In this document: positions 33,412 through 41,284 of the stretch, in pieces
Numbering within the stretch: the stretch's first letter is position 1
How the letters are laid out: each line of letters opens with the position of its first letter
NCBI GenBank assembly: GCA_947063485.1
Contig: CAMSSU010000010.1
Span: 1 to 45,790, forward strand
Source: an uncultured Clostridia bacterium
GTDB lineage: Bacteria; Bacillota; Clostridia; Christensenellales; Christensenellaceae
Direction of reading: 5' to 3'
DNA: 45,790 nt
Notes under the pieces: generated by a model
Databases searched by the model: none
What the model was told of the DNA's origin: nothing
Seen by the model: only the letters and a program-made list of their open reading frames with translations
Position numbers and translations under genes: made by a program

Positions 33412-34458
33412 GTGCGGGAACTGAAAAAAATATCTTTTTTGCACTTGCCGACGCCGCTGGAGTATTTGCCGCGGCTTTCAGAGAAACTCGGGATTGAGCT
33501 GTGGATCAAAAGAGACGATTTAACCGGCCTGGGCATGGGCGGCAACAAACTGCGCAAGCTGGAGTATCTGCTCTATGATGCAAAGCAGCAGGGCGCGGAC
33601 AGATTGCTGACGGTAGGCGGGGCGCAGACCAATCATGGGCGGCTGACGGCAGCCGTGGCGGCCAAGTATGGCCTAAAGTGCACGATCGCCTGTATCGATG
33701 ATTATCCGGGAGAAGTCTCGGCGAACCTGCTCCTGGATCGCATTATGGGCGCGCAGGTCGTCATCAAAAAAGACGACGGCCGGCCGGAAGCAGAGCAATA
33801 CGACGAGCTTTTGCAAAAGCTCTCCCAGCACTATGAAGCGGAGGGGGAAAAGGTTTACTGCATTCCCATGGGCGGCTCGAATCTGGTTGGAATGTGCGGA
33901 TACCGCGAGTGCGCCCAGGAAATCGACGCCCAGGCAAAGCAGCTGGGCCTGGGAAATGCGCGGCTGGTTTGTGCTGTCGGAAGTATTGGGACTTATATGG
34001 GGCTATACTGCGGTTTGCAGGAGGCGGATTCTCGGCTGAATCTGACGGGCATCGCCATTTCTCCATTTGAAGAGGAAAAAGAGAAGCGCATTTGCCAGTA
34101 TTATGCGGAAGTTTGCGGCGAGTTGGAGCTGGAGCAGAGAGAGCAGCCGAATTTTCAGATTGAAAAGGGCTATACCCGGGGCGGATACAACAACCCTTGC
34201 AAGCAGGTGCGGGAAGCGATTTACGAGGTTGCCCGCCAGGAGGCCATCCTGCTGGATCCGTGCTATACGGGAAAGGCCTTTGCAGGAATGCAGGAGATGA
34301 TCGCGGAGGGAAAAATTGCAAAAGGGGAAACCGTCATCTTCCTGCATACGGGCGGCGCGCCTGGCCTAAATACTCCGGTTCACCGAAAAGCCTTTGAGCA
34401 GGAATTGCGATCGGGCATCGAGGTGCTGGGAAAAGAGTATGAGCTCATGGAAGAATAG
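33412..34458 (+). CDS. D-cysteine desulfhydrase / ACC deaminase-family PLP enzyme
   Basis: The 348-residue fold-type II PLP enzyme fits the D-cysteine desulfhydrase and 1-aminocyclopropane-1-carboxylate deaminase family. The PLP lysine is Lys46 in GMGGNKLRKLEY, followed by VGGAQTNHGR, where Gln-Thr-Asn-His contact substrate. MGGSNLVGMCGY and HTGGAPGL contact the cofactor. It starts with LPTPLEYLPRLSEKLGIELWIKRDDLTG. D-cysteine desulfhydrase activity is likelier than ACC deaminase, which cannot be proved from sequence. I chose GTG 33412, eight bases after GAGAGGAG, over an upstream TTG. It is monocistronic with its own terminator. Confidence 0.85.
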   Translation: MRELKKISFLHLPTPLEYLPRLSEKLGIELWIKRDDLTGLGMGGNKLRKLEYLLYDAKQQGADRLLTVGGAQTNHGRLTAAVAAKYGLKCTIACIDDYPGEVSANLLLDRIMGAQVVIKKDDGRPEAEQYDELLQKLSQHYEAEGEKVYCIPMGGSNLVGMCGYRECAQEIDAQAKQLGLGNARLVCAVGSIGTYMGLYCGLQEADSRLNLTGIAISPFEEEKEKRICQYYAEVCGELELEQREQPNFQIEKGYTRGGYNNPCKQVREAIYEVARQEAILLDPCYTGKAFAGMQEMIAEGKIAKGETVIFLHTGGAPGLNTPVHRKAFEQELRSGIEVLGKEYELMEE

Positions 34459-34479
34459 CATAGAGCCTAAGAGAGACAA

Positions 34480-34521
34480 AAGGGAAGGCGGACCATGATT
34501 GGTTTGCCTTCCCTTATTTTA
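34480..34521 (+). terminator. terminator after the desulfhydrase gene
   Basis: AAGGGAAGGC pairs with GCCTTCCCTT, with further imperfect pairing (GACC / GGT) inside, followed by ATTTTA. It lies before the convergent acetyltransferase and may serve both. Confidence 0.75.
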
Positions 34522-34556
34522 ATGCCGCTTGATACGGCAGGATGAGCCGCCTGACT

Positions 34557-35009
34557 CTATCTGAGCTTCTTCACCATACGGAGCCGCGTGTTTTCTTCCT
34601 CCATCATGCGATACCCCAGCCGCTCGTATAGCCTAACCGCCCCTGTATTTGTTTTCTCGGCATGGAGAACGATGGCGGGCATCGCCATTTCTTCCGCGAA
34701 TTTTTGAGCGGTTTCGATGAGCTCTGTTCCAATCCCGTTGCCGCGGTATTGCTTCGAAACGGATAAATCGTCCAGATAAATAAAATCTTGGGGTTCATGA
34801 TGCACTTCGATGGAGAGGTAGGCGATTATGGAGCCATTTGCCTCTGCCACACAGATGAAGTCGCCGCGATCCTCAAAAAATTTATCCAGATAGCCCTCTT
34901 TATATCCGCGGACGTTTTGGGTGTGATAGATAGCCTGGAGCATCTCTATAAACAGTTCTTTGATTCTGCTTTCATCTTCTTTTTTTGCTTTTCTGATGTT
35001 CCATTTCAT
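34557..35009 (-). CDS. GNAT-family N-acetyltransferase
   Basis: The 150-residue protein has the acetyltransferase layout: WNIRKAKKEDESRIKELF, FICVAEANGSIIAYLSIE, then DDLSVSKQYRGNGIGTELI (acetyl-CoA motif Q/R-x-x-G-x-G/A) and HAEKTNTGAVRLYERLGY (motif B). The substrate is unknown. ATG 35009 has AAGGAGG eight bases upstream; the longer reading to 35138 lies in noncoding sequence. It is monocistronic and convergent with the desulfhydrase gene. Confidence 0.85.
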   Translation of the reverse strand: MKWNIRKAKKEDESRIKELFIEMLQAIYHTQNVRGYKEGYLDKFFEDRGDFICVAEANGSIIAYLSIEVHHEPQDFIYLDDLSVSKQYRGNGIGTELIETAQKFAEEMAMPAIVLHAEKTNTGAVRLYERLGYRMMEEENTRLRMVKKLR

Positions 35010-35031
35010 GGCAAAGCCTCCTTGGGCAGTT

Positions 35032-35037
35032 ATTATA
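35032..35037 (-). promoter_or_regulatory. -10 element for the acetyltransferase gene
   Basis: TATAAT on the minus strand lies 22 bases before the start. No -35 is recognised. The rest of the 35010-35170 gap holds no gene that I can see. Confidence 0.35.
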
Positions 35038-35169
35038 ACTCGATGCGCGCCAAAAACGTATAGGGGCAATCTTGATTCACACAAAAAGCGGAAGAGAGGG
35101 AAGGGGGGAGCGAAGAAAAAACGGAGCGGCTGCTCCAAACTTGAGAAAATCTATTTCCGCCAATATTTT

Positions 35170-35211
35170 TTATAAAAAGAAAATCGGAGTAAAGTTTCCT
35201 TTACTCCGATT
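35170..35211 (-). terminator. terminator of the tRNA operon
   Basis: A perfect 12-bp stem (35200-35211 with 35182-35193; AATCGGAGTAAA / TTTACTCCGATT on the minus strand) is followed by TTTCTTTTT. It begins directly at the CCA end of the last tRNA. Confidence 0.92.
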
Positions 35212-35297
35212 GGTGCGGATAAGAGGACTTGAACCTCCATGAAGTTTCCCTCATACGGACCTGAACCGTACGCGTCTGCCAATTCCGCCATATCCGC
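35211..35297 (-). tRNA. tRNA-Leu (CAG)
   Basis: The acceptor GCGGATA pairs with TATCCGC, the discriminator is A and CCA is encoded. The anticodon loop is TTCAGGT, giving anticodon CAG. A long variable arm (class II) is present, as expected for Leu. It is the last of eight tRNAs. Confidence 0.95.
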
Positions 35298-35310
35298 ATG
35301 GCTATAAAAG

Positions 35311-35395
<85 letters not shown>

Positions 35396-35402
35396 ACAAA
35401 AG

Positions 35403-35478
35403 TGGAGCTGGCGATGGGAATTGAACCCGCAACCTGCTGATTACAAATCAGCTGCTCTGCCAATTGAGCTACACCAGC
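35403..35478 (-). tRNA. tRNA-Thr (TGT)
   Basis: GCTGGTG pairs with CGCCAGC, discriminator T, CCA encoded. The anticodon loop TTTGTAA gives TGT. The T-arm contains GTTCAATTC. Confidence 0.95.
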
Positions 35479-35481
35479 AAA

Positions 35482-35557
35482 TGGTGCCTCAGAGTGGAAT
35501 CGAACCACCGACACAGGGATTTTCAGTCCCTTGCTCTACCAACTGAGCTACCGAGGC
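35482..35557 (-). tRNA. tRNA-Phe (GAA)
   Basis: GCCTCGG forms the acceptor with CTGAGGC, discriminator A, CCA encoded. The anticodon loop CTGAAAA gives GAA. The AA at 36-37 is a typical MiaA/MiaB target. Confidence 0.95.
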
Positions 35558-35565
35558 AAGATAAT

Positions 35566-35642
35566 TGGCGACCTGGATGGGGCTCGAACCCACGACCTCT
35601 AGCGTGACAGGCTAGCGTTCTAACCAACTGAACTACCAGGCC
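35566..35642 (-). tRNA. tRNA-Asp (GTC)
   Basis: GGCCTGG pairs with CCAGGTC, discriminator G, CCA encoded. The anticodon loop CTGTCAC gives GTC. Confidence 0.95.
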
Positions 35643-35658
35643 AGGCTGCGTGTCTTTT

Positions 35659-35735
35659 TGGTGGGCCCTCACGGACTTGAACCGCGGACCAATCGGTTAT
35701 GAGCCGACCGCTCTAACCAACTGAGCTAAGGGCCC
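35659..35735 (-). tRNA. tRNA with CAT anticodon, probably Ile2 (lysidine type)
   Basis: GGGCCCT pairs with AGGGCCC, discriminator A, CCA encoded; the anticodon loop is CTCATAA. The body (TTAGCTCAG, ATTGGTC) is closer to known tRNA-Ile2 (CAT, modified to lysidine by TilS) than to elongator Met. It could still be Met; the initiator type is excluded by its paired first base. Confidence 0.8.
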
Positions 35736-35762
35736 GCAAACACCAAAAATACTCATCAAAAA

Positions 35763-35837
35763 TGGTGACCTCGAGGGGACTCGAACCCCTGTTGCCGCCG
35801 TGAGAGGGCGGAGTCTTAACCGCTTGACCACGAGGCC
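35763..35837 (-). tRNA. tRNA-Glu (CTC)
   Basis: GGCCTCG pairs with CGAGGTC, discriminator A, CCA encoded. The anticodon stem CCGCC/GGCGG encloses CTCTCAC, giving CTC. Confidence 0.95.
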
Positions 35838-35853
35838 ACATAACTATATAACT

Positions 35854-35931
<78 letters not shown>

Positions 35932-35964
35932 AGCTTGTAGCCGCTAAGTGCGGCGACGCATATT

Positions 35965-35993
35965 AATATACAATACCTGCCGCTCATTGTCAA
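35965..35993 (-). promoter_or_regulatory. promoter of the tRNA operon
   Basis: On the minus strand TTGACA (35993-35988) and TATATT (35970-35965) are 17 bases apart. A G/C-rich stretch follows before tRNA-Pro, as is common for stable RNA promoters. Confidence 0.9.
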
Positions 35994-35998
35994 GAACC

Positions 35999-36018
35999 TT
36001 TTTCACAAATGTGAAAAA
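35999..36018. repeat. perfect palindrome between divergent tRNA and miaB promoters
   Basis: TTTTTCACA and TGTGAAAAA form a perfect 9-bp inverted repeat around AA. It lies just upstream of the tRNA -35 and 14 bases before the miaB -35. It could be an operator or a weak bidirectional hairpin. Confidence 0.5.
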
Positions 36019-36031
36019 ATTCTGCAATTTG

Positions 36032-36060
36032 TTGTAGAAACCGGCTTTGTATTCTATAAT
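36032..36060 (+). promoter_or_regulatory. promoter of miaB
   Basis: TTGTAG (36032-36037) and TATAAT (36055-36060) are 17 bases apart, about 40 bases before the start codon. Confidence 0.8.
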
Positions 36061-36101
36061 AGCAGAGGAAATAGAAAATTTCAATCGACAATGGAGTAAA
36101 A

Positions 36102-37463
36102 ATGACGCAAAGCCTATATGAGTATGTGCAAACGCACGGCCTAAAATATTATATTGAAACCTATGGCTGCCAGATGAACGAGCACGATTCGGAAAAGCTC
36201 GCGGGAATTTTGCAGGCGTTGGGCTACCAGCGGGCAGAAAAAATGCAGGAGGCAGATCTCATTTTGTTTAACACCTGCTGTGTGCGCGATCATGCAGAAA
36301 AAAAGGTTTTTGGCAATATCGGCGCCCTAAAGCCGCTTTCTCTGCGCAAAAAAGGCATGATTGTGGCGGTCTGCGGCTGTATGATGCAGCAGCAGGATGT
36401 CGCGGAAAAACTGATGAAGACTTTCCCGTTTGTCAAAATTGTGTTTGGGACAAACAACATGAACGAGCTGCCATCCATGCTATATGCCGCTCTGATGCAG
36501 AAAGAGCGCGTTTTGAACGTGCGGCAGAGCAGCATTTCCAGTTCAGTCATCGAAGATGTGCCCATGCAGCGCAAGGAGCGCCCGCTGGCTACGGTGAACA
36601 TCATGCAGGGCTGCAACAATTTCTGCACTTACTGCATCGTTCCCTATGTGCGGGGCCGGGAATGGAGCAGGGCTCCGGAGGATATTCTGGCCGAAATCCG
36701 CGGCCTTGCCCAAGAGGGCTACCAGGAAGTGATGCTGCTGGGGCAGAACGTCAACTCGTATGGAAAAGGCGCTGGCGATGTGGATTTCGCGGGCCTTTTG
36801 GAGCGCGCCGCGACGCAAACGGGGATTGCGCGCATCCGGTTCATGACTTCGCACCCAAAGGATATTTCCGAGCGGCTTTTGGAGCAGATGGCAAGGCACG
36901 ATAACATCTGCAAACAGCTGCATTTGCCTGTGCAGTCCGGCTCGAGCCGTATTTTACAGCGCATGAACCGGGGCTATTCCAGAGAGGAGTATCTGGCGAT
37001 CGTCCGCAGGGCGCGGCAGATGATCCCGGGCATTGCCCTGACCACGGATATTATCGTCGGCTTCCCCGGCGAGAGCCAGGAAGATTACGAGCAGACGCTC
37101 AGCCTCGTGCGCGAAGTGGGCTACGATGCCGCGTTTACTTTCGTCTATTCTCCGCGCAACGGCACGCCGGCCGCCTCTTTTCCGGAGCAGATCCCGGAAG
37201 AGATCAAGCAGCAGCGCATTGTCCAGCTGGTCGAGCTGCAAGGCGAGCTGACCTATCAGAGCAACCTGGCTTATGTCGGCAAAAAAGAGCGCGTGCTCAT
37301 CGAGGGCGTGAGCCGCAGAGACGAGCAGAGCATCTGCGGGCGCATGGATTCGGGAAAAATGGTCAATATGTCGGGGCCCAAAGAAAAAATAGGCGGTTTT
37401 GTCTGGGCGGAAATACTCGAAGCGAAGCGGACGACACTGCTTGGGAGGATGCTGGATGGCTGA
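36102..37463 (+). CDS. miaB: tRNA-2-methylthio-N6-isopentenyladenosine synthase MiaB
   Basis: MiaB adds a methylthio group to i6A37 of tRNAs reading UNN codons. The 453-residue protein has an N-terminal methylthiotransferase domain with Cys23 (ETYGCQMNEHDSE), Cys59 (NTCCVR) and Cys93 (CGCM) for one 4Fe-4S cluster. The radical SAM cluster is at Cys171, Cys175 and Cys178 (GCNNFCTYCIVPYVRGRE), and a C-terminal TRAM domain carries ERVLIEGVS. The YVRGRE ending is typical of MiaB against RimO. ATG follows TGGAG at five bases. It overlaps the next gene by eight bases. Confidence 0.96.
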   Translation: MTQSLYEYVQTHGLKYYIETYGCQMNEHDSEKLAGILQALGYQRAEKMQEADLILFNTCCVRDHAEKKVFGNIGALKPLSLRKKGMIVAVCGCMMQQQDVAEKLMKTFPFVKIVFGTNNMNELPSMLYAALMQKERVLNVRQSSISSSVIEDVPMQRKERPLATVNIMQGCNNFCTYCIVPYVRGREWSRAPEDILAEIRGLAQEGYQEVMLLGQNVNSYGKGAGDVDFAGLLERAATQTGIARIRFMTSHPKDISERLLEQMARHDNICKQLHLPVQSGSSRILQRMNRGYSREEYLAIVRRARQMIPGIALTTDIIVGFPGESQEDYEQTLSLVREVGYDAAFTFVYSPRNGTPAASFPEQIPEEIKQQRIVQLVELQGELTYQSNLAYVGKKERVLIEGVSRRDEQSICGRMDSGKMVNMSGPKEKIGGFVWAEILEAKRTTLLGRMLDG

Positions 37464-38529
37464 GATACGGACGCTGTGCCAGGCTGATGTGCGCCAAGCG
37501 CAGCAGCTTTGGGAAGAGGCATTTCCGGAAGATGCCGGAGAATTTGCTGCCTGGTATTTTTTGCATCGCTTTTCGCCGGAAAATTGCTATGGCCTTTTTG
37601 AAGAGGGGCGGCTGCTCAGCATGGCGCAGGTCGGAAAAGAGCCGCTTTGGCTAAACGGCGCGGTGATGCAGGCGAATTTCCTGCGCGGCGTTGCCACGGC
37701 AAAAGGGCAGGAAGGCAAAGGCTATGCTTCGCGACTCATCCGTTCGATTTTGCAGGAGCTGGAAAGCCAGGGCGAGGCAATCTCGATTTTAAAGACGTTT
37801 ATCCACCCGTTCTATCAGCGCATGGGCTATGAAGCCTATTCGCGCCGGGCGGTGAGAAAAATAGAGGGCGCAGAAAGGGAAATGCGCGCCTATCACGTCT
37901 ATTCCAGAGCGGATGAGGTTCCAGAATCACTGCTTTTGGGGCTGCTGGATTGCTACCGCGCCTATCTAAAGGGCAAAAGCGGCTATCTTTTCCGCGATGC
38001 GGCATATTTCCGCAGGCTTTTGGAAGAGGCCCTGGATTTTAGCAAAGGGGTTTTGATCGTGCCTGAAGGAGCGGGGGCCTACTGCATTGCCTATCCGGAA
38101 GACGGTGCGCTCTATGCCGAAGAGATCGCAGGCGCGGGAGAAAATCTCCCAATGCTTTTTGCGAAGATAGCGAGGAGCATGGGAATGGCGTTTTCTTATC
38201 TCTGCCCCCAGGCGTCAAAGGGAGATCCGGATGCGATGGCGCGGGCGGTTTCTGCCCAGGCGCTCCTGCAAAAAACAGTCAGGCACGGGAGCGCACGCAT
38301 TTGCCTGAAAGACGATATTCTACCGCAAAATTGCGGCGTTTGGGATATTTCTGCCCGGGATGGGGCAGTCTTAGTGCAAAAAAGCCAGGAAATGAAGGCA
38401 GATATCTGCCTTACCAGCGGGCAGCTGGCTCTGCTCTGCATGGGAGGGGCACTGCCGGGCAAGGCGATTCCGAGGTGTGTACAAGAGCTTTGGGATAGCG
38501 CCCAGCTGGGAATATTTGAGCAATACTAA
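37456..38529 (+). CDS. Eis-like N-acetyltransferase
   Basis: This 357-residue protein resembles the Eis group: an N-terminal GNAT domain (LRGVATAKGQEGKGYASRLIRSIL, acetyl-CoA motif, then KTFIHPFYQRMGY), a second GNAT-like half from about 140 to 260, and a C-terminal SCP2-like domain (LTSGQLALLCMGG). Eis proteins acetylate aminoglycosides or protein lysines; the substrate here is unknown. ATG 37456 has GGAGG seven bases upstream and overlaps the miaB end. It lies 11 bases before alr, so miaB, this gene and alr are likely one transcript. Confidence 0.82.
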   Translation: MAEIRTLCQADVRQAQQLWEEAFPEDAGEFAAWYFLHRFSPENCYGLFEEGRLLSMAQVGKEPLWLNGAVMQANFLRGVATAKGQEGKGYASRLIRSILQELESQGEAISILKTFIHPFYQRMGYEAYSRRAVRKIEGAEREMRAYHVYSRADEVPESLLLGLLDCYRAYLKGKSGYLFRDAAYFRRLLEEALDFSKGVLIVPEGAGAYCIAYPEDGALYAEEIAGAGENLPMLFAKIARSMGMAFSYLCPQASKGDPDAMARAVSAQALLQKTVRHGSARICLKDDILPQNCGVWDISARDGAVLVQKSQEMKADICLTSGQLALLCMGGALPGKAIPRCVQELWDSAQLGIFEQY

Positions 38530-38540
38530 GGAGCGAAACA

Positions 38541-39674
38541 ATGCTGAGAAAAACGTTTGCCGTTGTAGATCTTTCGAAAATCGCGCATAATATCCGCGTG
38601 CTTCAAAAAAATATGGGGGAAGGCGTGCTGCCTATGGCCGTCGTCAAGGCCAATGCCTATGGCCACGGCATGCGGCAGGTGGCAAAAACTGCGCAGGACT
38701 GCGGGGTTCGCTGGTTTGCAGTCGCAACTGCGGACGAGGCAGTTACCCTGCGGGAGAGCTGCGCGGCGCATATTCTGGTGCTCTCTCCGGCGGATGAACA
38801 GTCCAATATTGAGCTGGTCAAACGCGGCATTTCGGTTACGGCTTTTACGCCGGAGCATCTGCGCAGTCTGTCCGCCATCGCCAAAGAGCTGAAAATGCAG
38901 GCGAAAATCCACGTCAAGCTGGATACCGGCCTTGGGCGCATTGGCCTGCGGACGCAGGAGGAACTTCTGGAAGTACTGCGCTATTTTGACGAATATCCGG
39001 ATCAGCTAAAGCTGGAAGGGCTTTTTACGCACTTTGCCGTGGCCGATCAGATAGAGAAGAGTTTTACTGTTTTACAGCTCAATCGGTATTTGGCGTTTCG
39101 CGATACGGTATTCGGGCGTGGCTATCGCCCGATCTGCCATGCCTCCAATTCCGCGGCAATTTTGGATATGCCGGATGCGCGGCTGGATCTCTGCCGGATG
39201 GGCATCTCCATGTATGGATACCCGCCCTCCGGGGAGCTCGCGCCCTTTGCAGAGGATCTGCAGCCTGCGCTTTCGCTCAAGAGCACGGTCGTGCATGTCA
39301 AGAAGATAGAACCGGGCGATTCCGTGAGCTATGGGCGCACGTTCATCGCCGATCAGCCCCGGGAGATTGCGACGGTTGTCATCGGCTATGCAGATGGGTA
39401 TCCCCGGGCGCTGAGCAACAAGGGAAGGGCTGTCGTGCGCGGGCAAAGCGTGCGGCTGGCTGGGCGCGTCTGCATGGATCAGGCCATGTTCGACGTAACA
39501 GGCCTGGGCGTGCAGGTGGGCGACGAGATCACCCTCATCGGCCAGGATGGGGCCGAGAGCATCTGGGCGCAGGAAGCCGCACAGCTATGCGAAAACGGCA
39601 TGATCAGCTATGAAATCCTGACGGGAATCAGTGCCCGCGTGCCGCGCGTTTACATCGAAACAGACTGTAAATAG
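38541..39674 (+). CDS. alr: alanine racemase
   Basis: Alr interconverts L- and D-alanine for peptidoglycan. The 377-residue fold-type III PLP enzyme has the PLP lysine Lys36 in MAVVKANAYGHG and the opposite catalytic Tyr264 in DSVSYGRTF, where Tyr265 is found in Geobacillus Alr. LEGLFTHFA, GIMYGY-like SMYGYPP and RVCMDQAMFDVT follow in order. ATG has AAGGAG seven bases upstream. A short AAAGC/GCTTT hairpin with a T-rich tail after the stop is only a weak terminator candidate. Confidence 0.96.
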   Translation: MLRKTFAVVDLSKIAHNIRVLQKNMGEGVLPMAVVKANAYGHGMRQVAKTAQDCGVRWFAVATADEAVTLRESCAAHILVLSPADEQSNIELVKRGISVTAFTPEHLRSLSAIAKELKMQAKIHVKLDTGLGRIGLRTQEELLEVLRYFDEYPDQLKLEGLFTHFAVADQIEKSFTVLQLNRYLAFRDTVFGRGYRPICHASNSAAILDMPDARLDLCRMGISMYGYPPSGELAPFAEDLQPALSLKSTVVHVKKIEPGDSVSYGRTFIADQPREIATVVIGYADGYPRALSNKGRAVVRGQSVRLAGRVCMDQAMFDVTGLGVQVGDEITLIGQDGAESIWAQEAAQLCENGMISYEILTGISARVPRVYIETDCK

Positions 39675-39707
39675 CTTGTAAAGCTTTGGCGGCTTTTGTT
39701 ATTTTTC

Positions 39708-39736
39708 TTTACAATTTGTCGGAATTAAATTAAACT
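39708..39736 (+). promoter_or_regulatory. promoter of rsmD-coaD
   Basis: TTTACA (39708-39713) and TAAACT (39731-39736) are 17 bases apart, 24 bases before the rsmD start. Confidence 0.65.
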
Positions 39737-39760
39737 AAAGGTTAGTGCAAAAGGAGAGGT

Positions 39761-40297
39761 ATGCGAGTTATTGCAGGTTCTGCCAGAGGGCGTCAGCTAA
39801 AGGCGCCAAAAGGCAATGAAACGACGCGCCCTACAACAGATAAAGTCCGGGAAGCGATTTTCGGCGCACTGCAATTCGAGATCCCGCAAAGCCGCGTTTT
39901 GGATCTGTTTGCCGGGTCTGGCGCGATGGGGATTGAGGCGCTCTCCCGGGGCGCTGATTTTGCGGTTTTTGTGGATGCAGACCGCGCAGCGGCGGCTCTG
40001 GTGCGTGAAAATCTGAAGGAGCTGGGTATGCAGAAGCAGGCGCAGGTCTTGCAGATGGATTACGGCAGTGCCTTGCGCAGCCTGAGAGAGCCGTTCGATT
40101 TTATCTTTCTGGATCCGCCCTATCATGCCAGGCTGTATCAGCCGGCGATCGAGGCGGTGATAGAACTGGGGCTGCTGGCTCCGGGCGGCAAAATCGTCGC
40201 AGAGCATGAAGAAGACGCTGTTTTTGACAGGCGCTATGTGCAAAAAGAAAAGAAATACGGCCGCACGCGGGTCAGCTTTTTATCGATAGGAGAATAG
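39761..40297 (+). CDS. rsmD: 16S rRNA (guanine-N2-966) methyltransferase RsmD
   Basis: RsmD methylates G966 of 16S rRNA. The 178-residue protein has the N-terminal MRVIAGSARGRQLKAP and RPTTDKVREAIF, the SAM-binding DLFAGSGAMGIEAL (48-61) and catalytic DPPY (118-121). ATG follows AAGGAG at four bases. It ends one base before coaD, the standard pairing. Confidence 0.95.
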   Translation: MRVIAGSARGRQLKAPKGNETTRPTTDKVREAIFGALQFEIPQSRVLDLFAGSGAMGIEALSRGADFAVFVDADRAAAALVRENLKELGMQKQAQVLQMDYGSALRSLREPFDFIFLDPPYHARLYQPAIEAVIELGLLAPGGKIVAEHEEDAVFDRRYVQKEKKYGRTRVSFLSIGE

Positions 40298-40298
40298 C

Positions 40299-40769
40299 GT
40301 GAAACTGTTGTTTCCAGGAAGTTTTGATCCCATTACGCTGGGGCATATGGATTTGATCGAGCGCGCCGCGAAGATTGCGGACGAGCTCTATGTCGTCTCC
40401 TTCAATAATGCGGCAAAGCATTACCTGCTTTCCAAAGAGGAGCGCCTGATGCTGATGCAAAAGGCGACGGCGCATCTGGGCAATGTCGTCGTAGACAGCA
40501 GCGATGGGATGCAGGTCGCATACTGCAGGGAGCATGGCATCCGCTGTGTGCTGCGCGGGCTGCGCGGTGAGCTGGATTTGCTCTATGAGCGGGATATTGC
40601 TGCGGCCAACCGGCAGCTTGGCGGGCTGGAAACGCTGTTTTTGCTTTCGGCTCCGGGCGTGGCGCATATCAGTTCGAGCGTCGTGCGGGAACTGGTGGCA
40701 TTTTCAGCGGATCTGACGGGCTTTGTCCCGGAATGTGTCAAAGAATATATGGAAAAATTAACGCACTAA
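40299..40769 (+). CDS. coaD: pantetheine-phosphate adenylyltransferase
   Basis: CoaD adenylylates 4'-phosphopantetheine in coenzyme A synthesis. The 156-residue nucleotidyltransferase has GSFDPITLGHMDLI with the T/HxGH motif (Thr13 to His16), the LRGLRGELDLLYE helix and HISSSVVREL, the ISSS nucleotide-binding motif. GTG at 40299 has AGGAG six bases upstream. The RGLR-x-x-x-D segment is slightly diverged but the fold motifs are intact. Confidence 0.94.
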   Translation: MKLLFPGSFDPITLGHMDLIERAAKIADELYVVSFNNAAKHYLLSKEERLMLMQKATAHLGNVVVDSSDGMQVAYCREHGIRCVLRGLRGELDLLYERDIAAANRQLGGLETLFLLSAPGVAHISSSVVRELVAFSADLTGFVPECVKEYMEKLTH

Positions 40770-40798
40770 ATGAACATAAATGACGGGGGTTATACGCA

Positions 40799-41284
40799 AT
40801 GGAGAAGATGGACGTTTTTGCTTTGGTGGATGAGCTGCAAGAGGAGATCGAGATGAGCCCAACCAAGGGCTTTTCCAAAAGCAAGCTGGTCGATCAGAAA
40901 ATTGTGATGGAAATTATCGAAGATATCAAAGCCGCTCTGCATGAAGAGCTGGATTTTGCAAAAAAAGTTGCGTCTGAGCGCGATCAGATCCTCAAATCTG
41001 CGGATATTCAGGCGGAGGAGATCGTCCGCCGCGCGAAAAAAGAAGCAGAGGCTATGATCAAGCAGGAGGAGATCACGCAGGCGGCATATGAAAAGGCCAA
41101 TAAGCTCATCGAAAACAGCCGCGCCAAGGCCGGCGAGATTAAGAAAATGGCCAATACCTATGCCGAAGAGGTGCTGGATGAGCTGGAGACTTTCTACCGC
41201 GAAAGCATCGATCTGGTTGGCGAAAACAAAGCACGCCTCTATGCGAAAATGAACAGCGAGCAGAAAGCGCCCAGTGAGAACTAG
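40799..41284 (+). CDS. coiled-coil protein (ATPase subunit H / DivIVA-like)
   Basis: The 161-residue soluble protein is largely charged helix, with a long coiled coil from about residue 55 to 130 (ERDQILKSADIQAEEIVRRAK, KEAEAMIKQEE). It resembles small clostridial proteins after coaD that are labelled ATP synthase B/H-like or DivIVA-like; this label is structural and says little about function. An N-terminal GFSKSKLVDQK may be a conserved tip. ATG 40799 has GGGGG nine bases upstream; ATG 40808 is possible. Its stop codon overlaps the ylbJ stop on the other strand. Confidence 0.75.
   Translation: MEKMDVFALVDELQEEIEMSPTKGFSKSKLVDQKIVMEIIEDIKAALHEELDFAKKVASERDQILKSADIQAEEIVRRAKKEAEAMIKQEEITQAAYEKANKLIENSRAKAGEIKKMANTYAEEVLDELETFYRESIDLVGENKARLYAKMNSEQKAPSEN

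Noticed and set aside
35659-35735. Initiator tRNA-Met
   Set aside because: The CAT tRNA has a paired G1-C72 end and an Ile2-like body; initiator tRNAs have a mismatched first pair and three G-C pairs at the anticodon stem base.
35999-36018. Rex- or CRP-type operator
   Set aside because: Those sites read TGTGA-n-TCACA; here the half sites are in the opposite order (TTCACA then TGTGAA) with only two bases between, so neither consensus is met.
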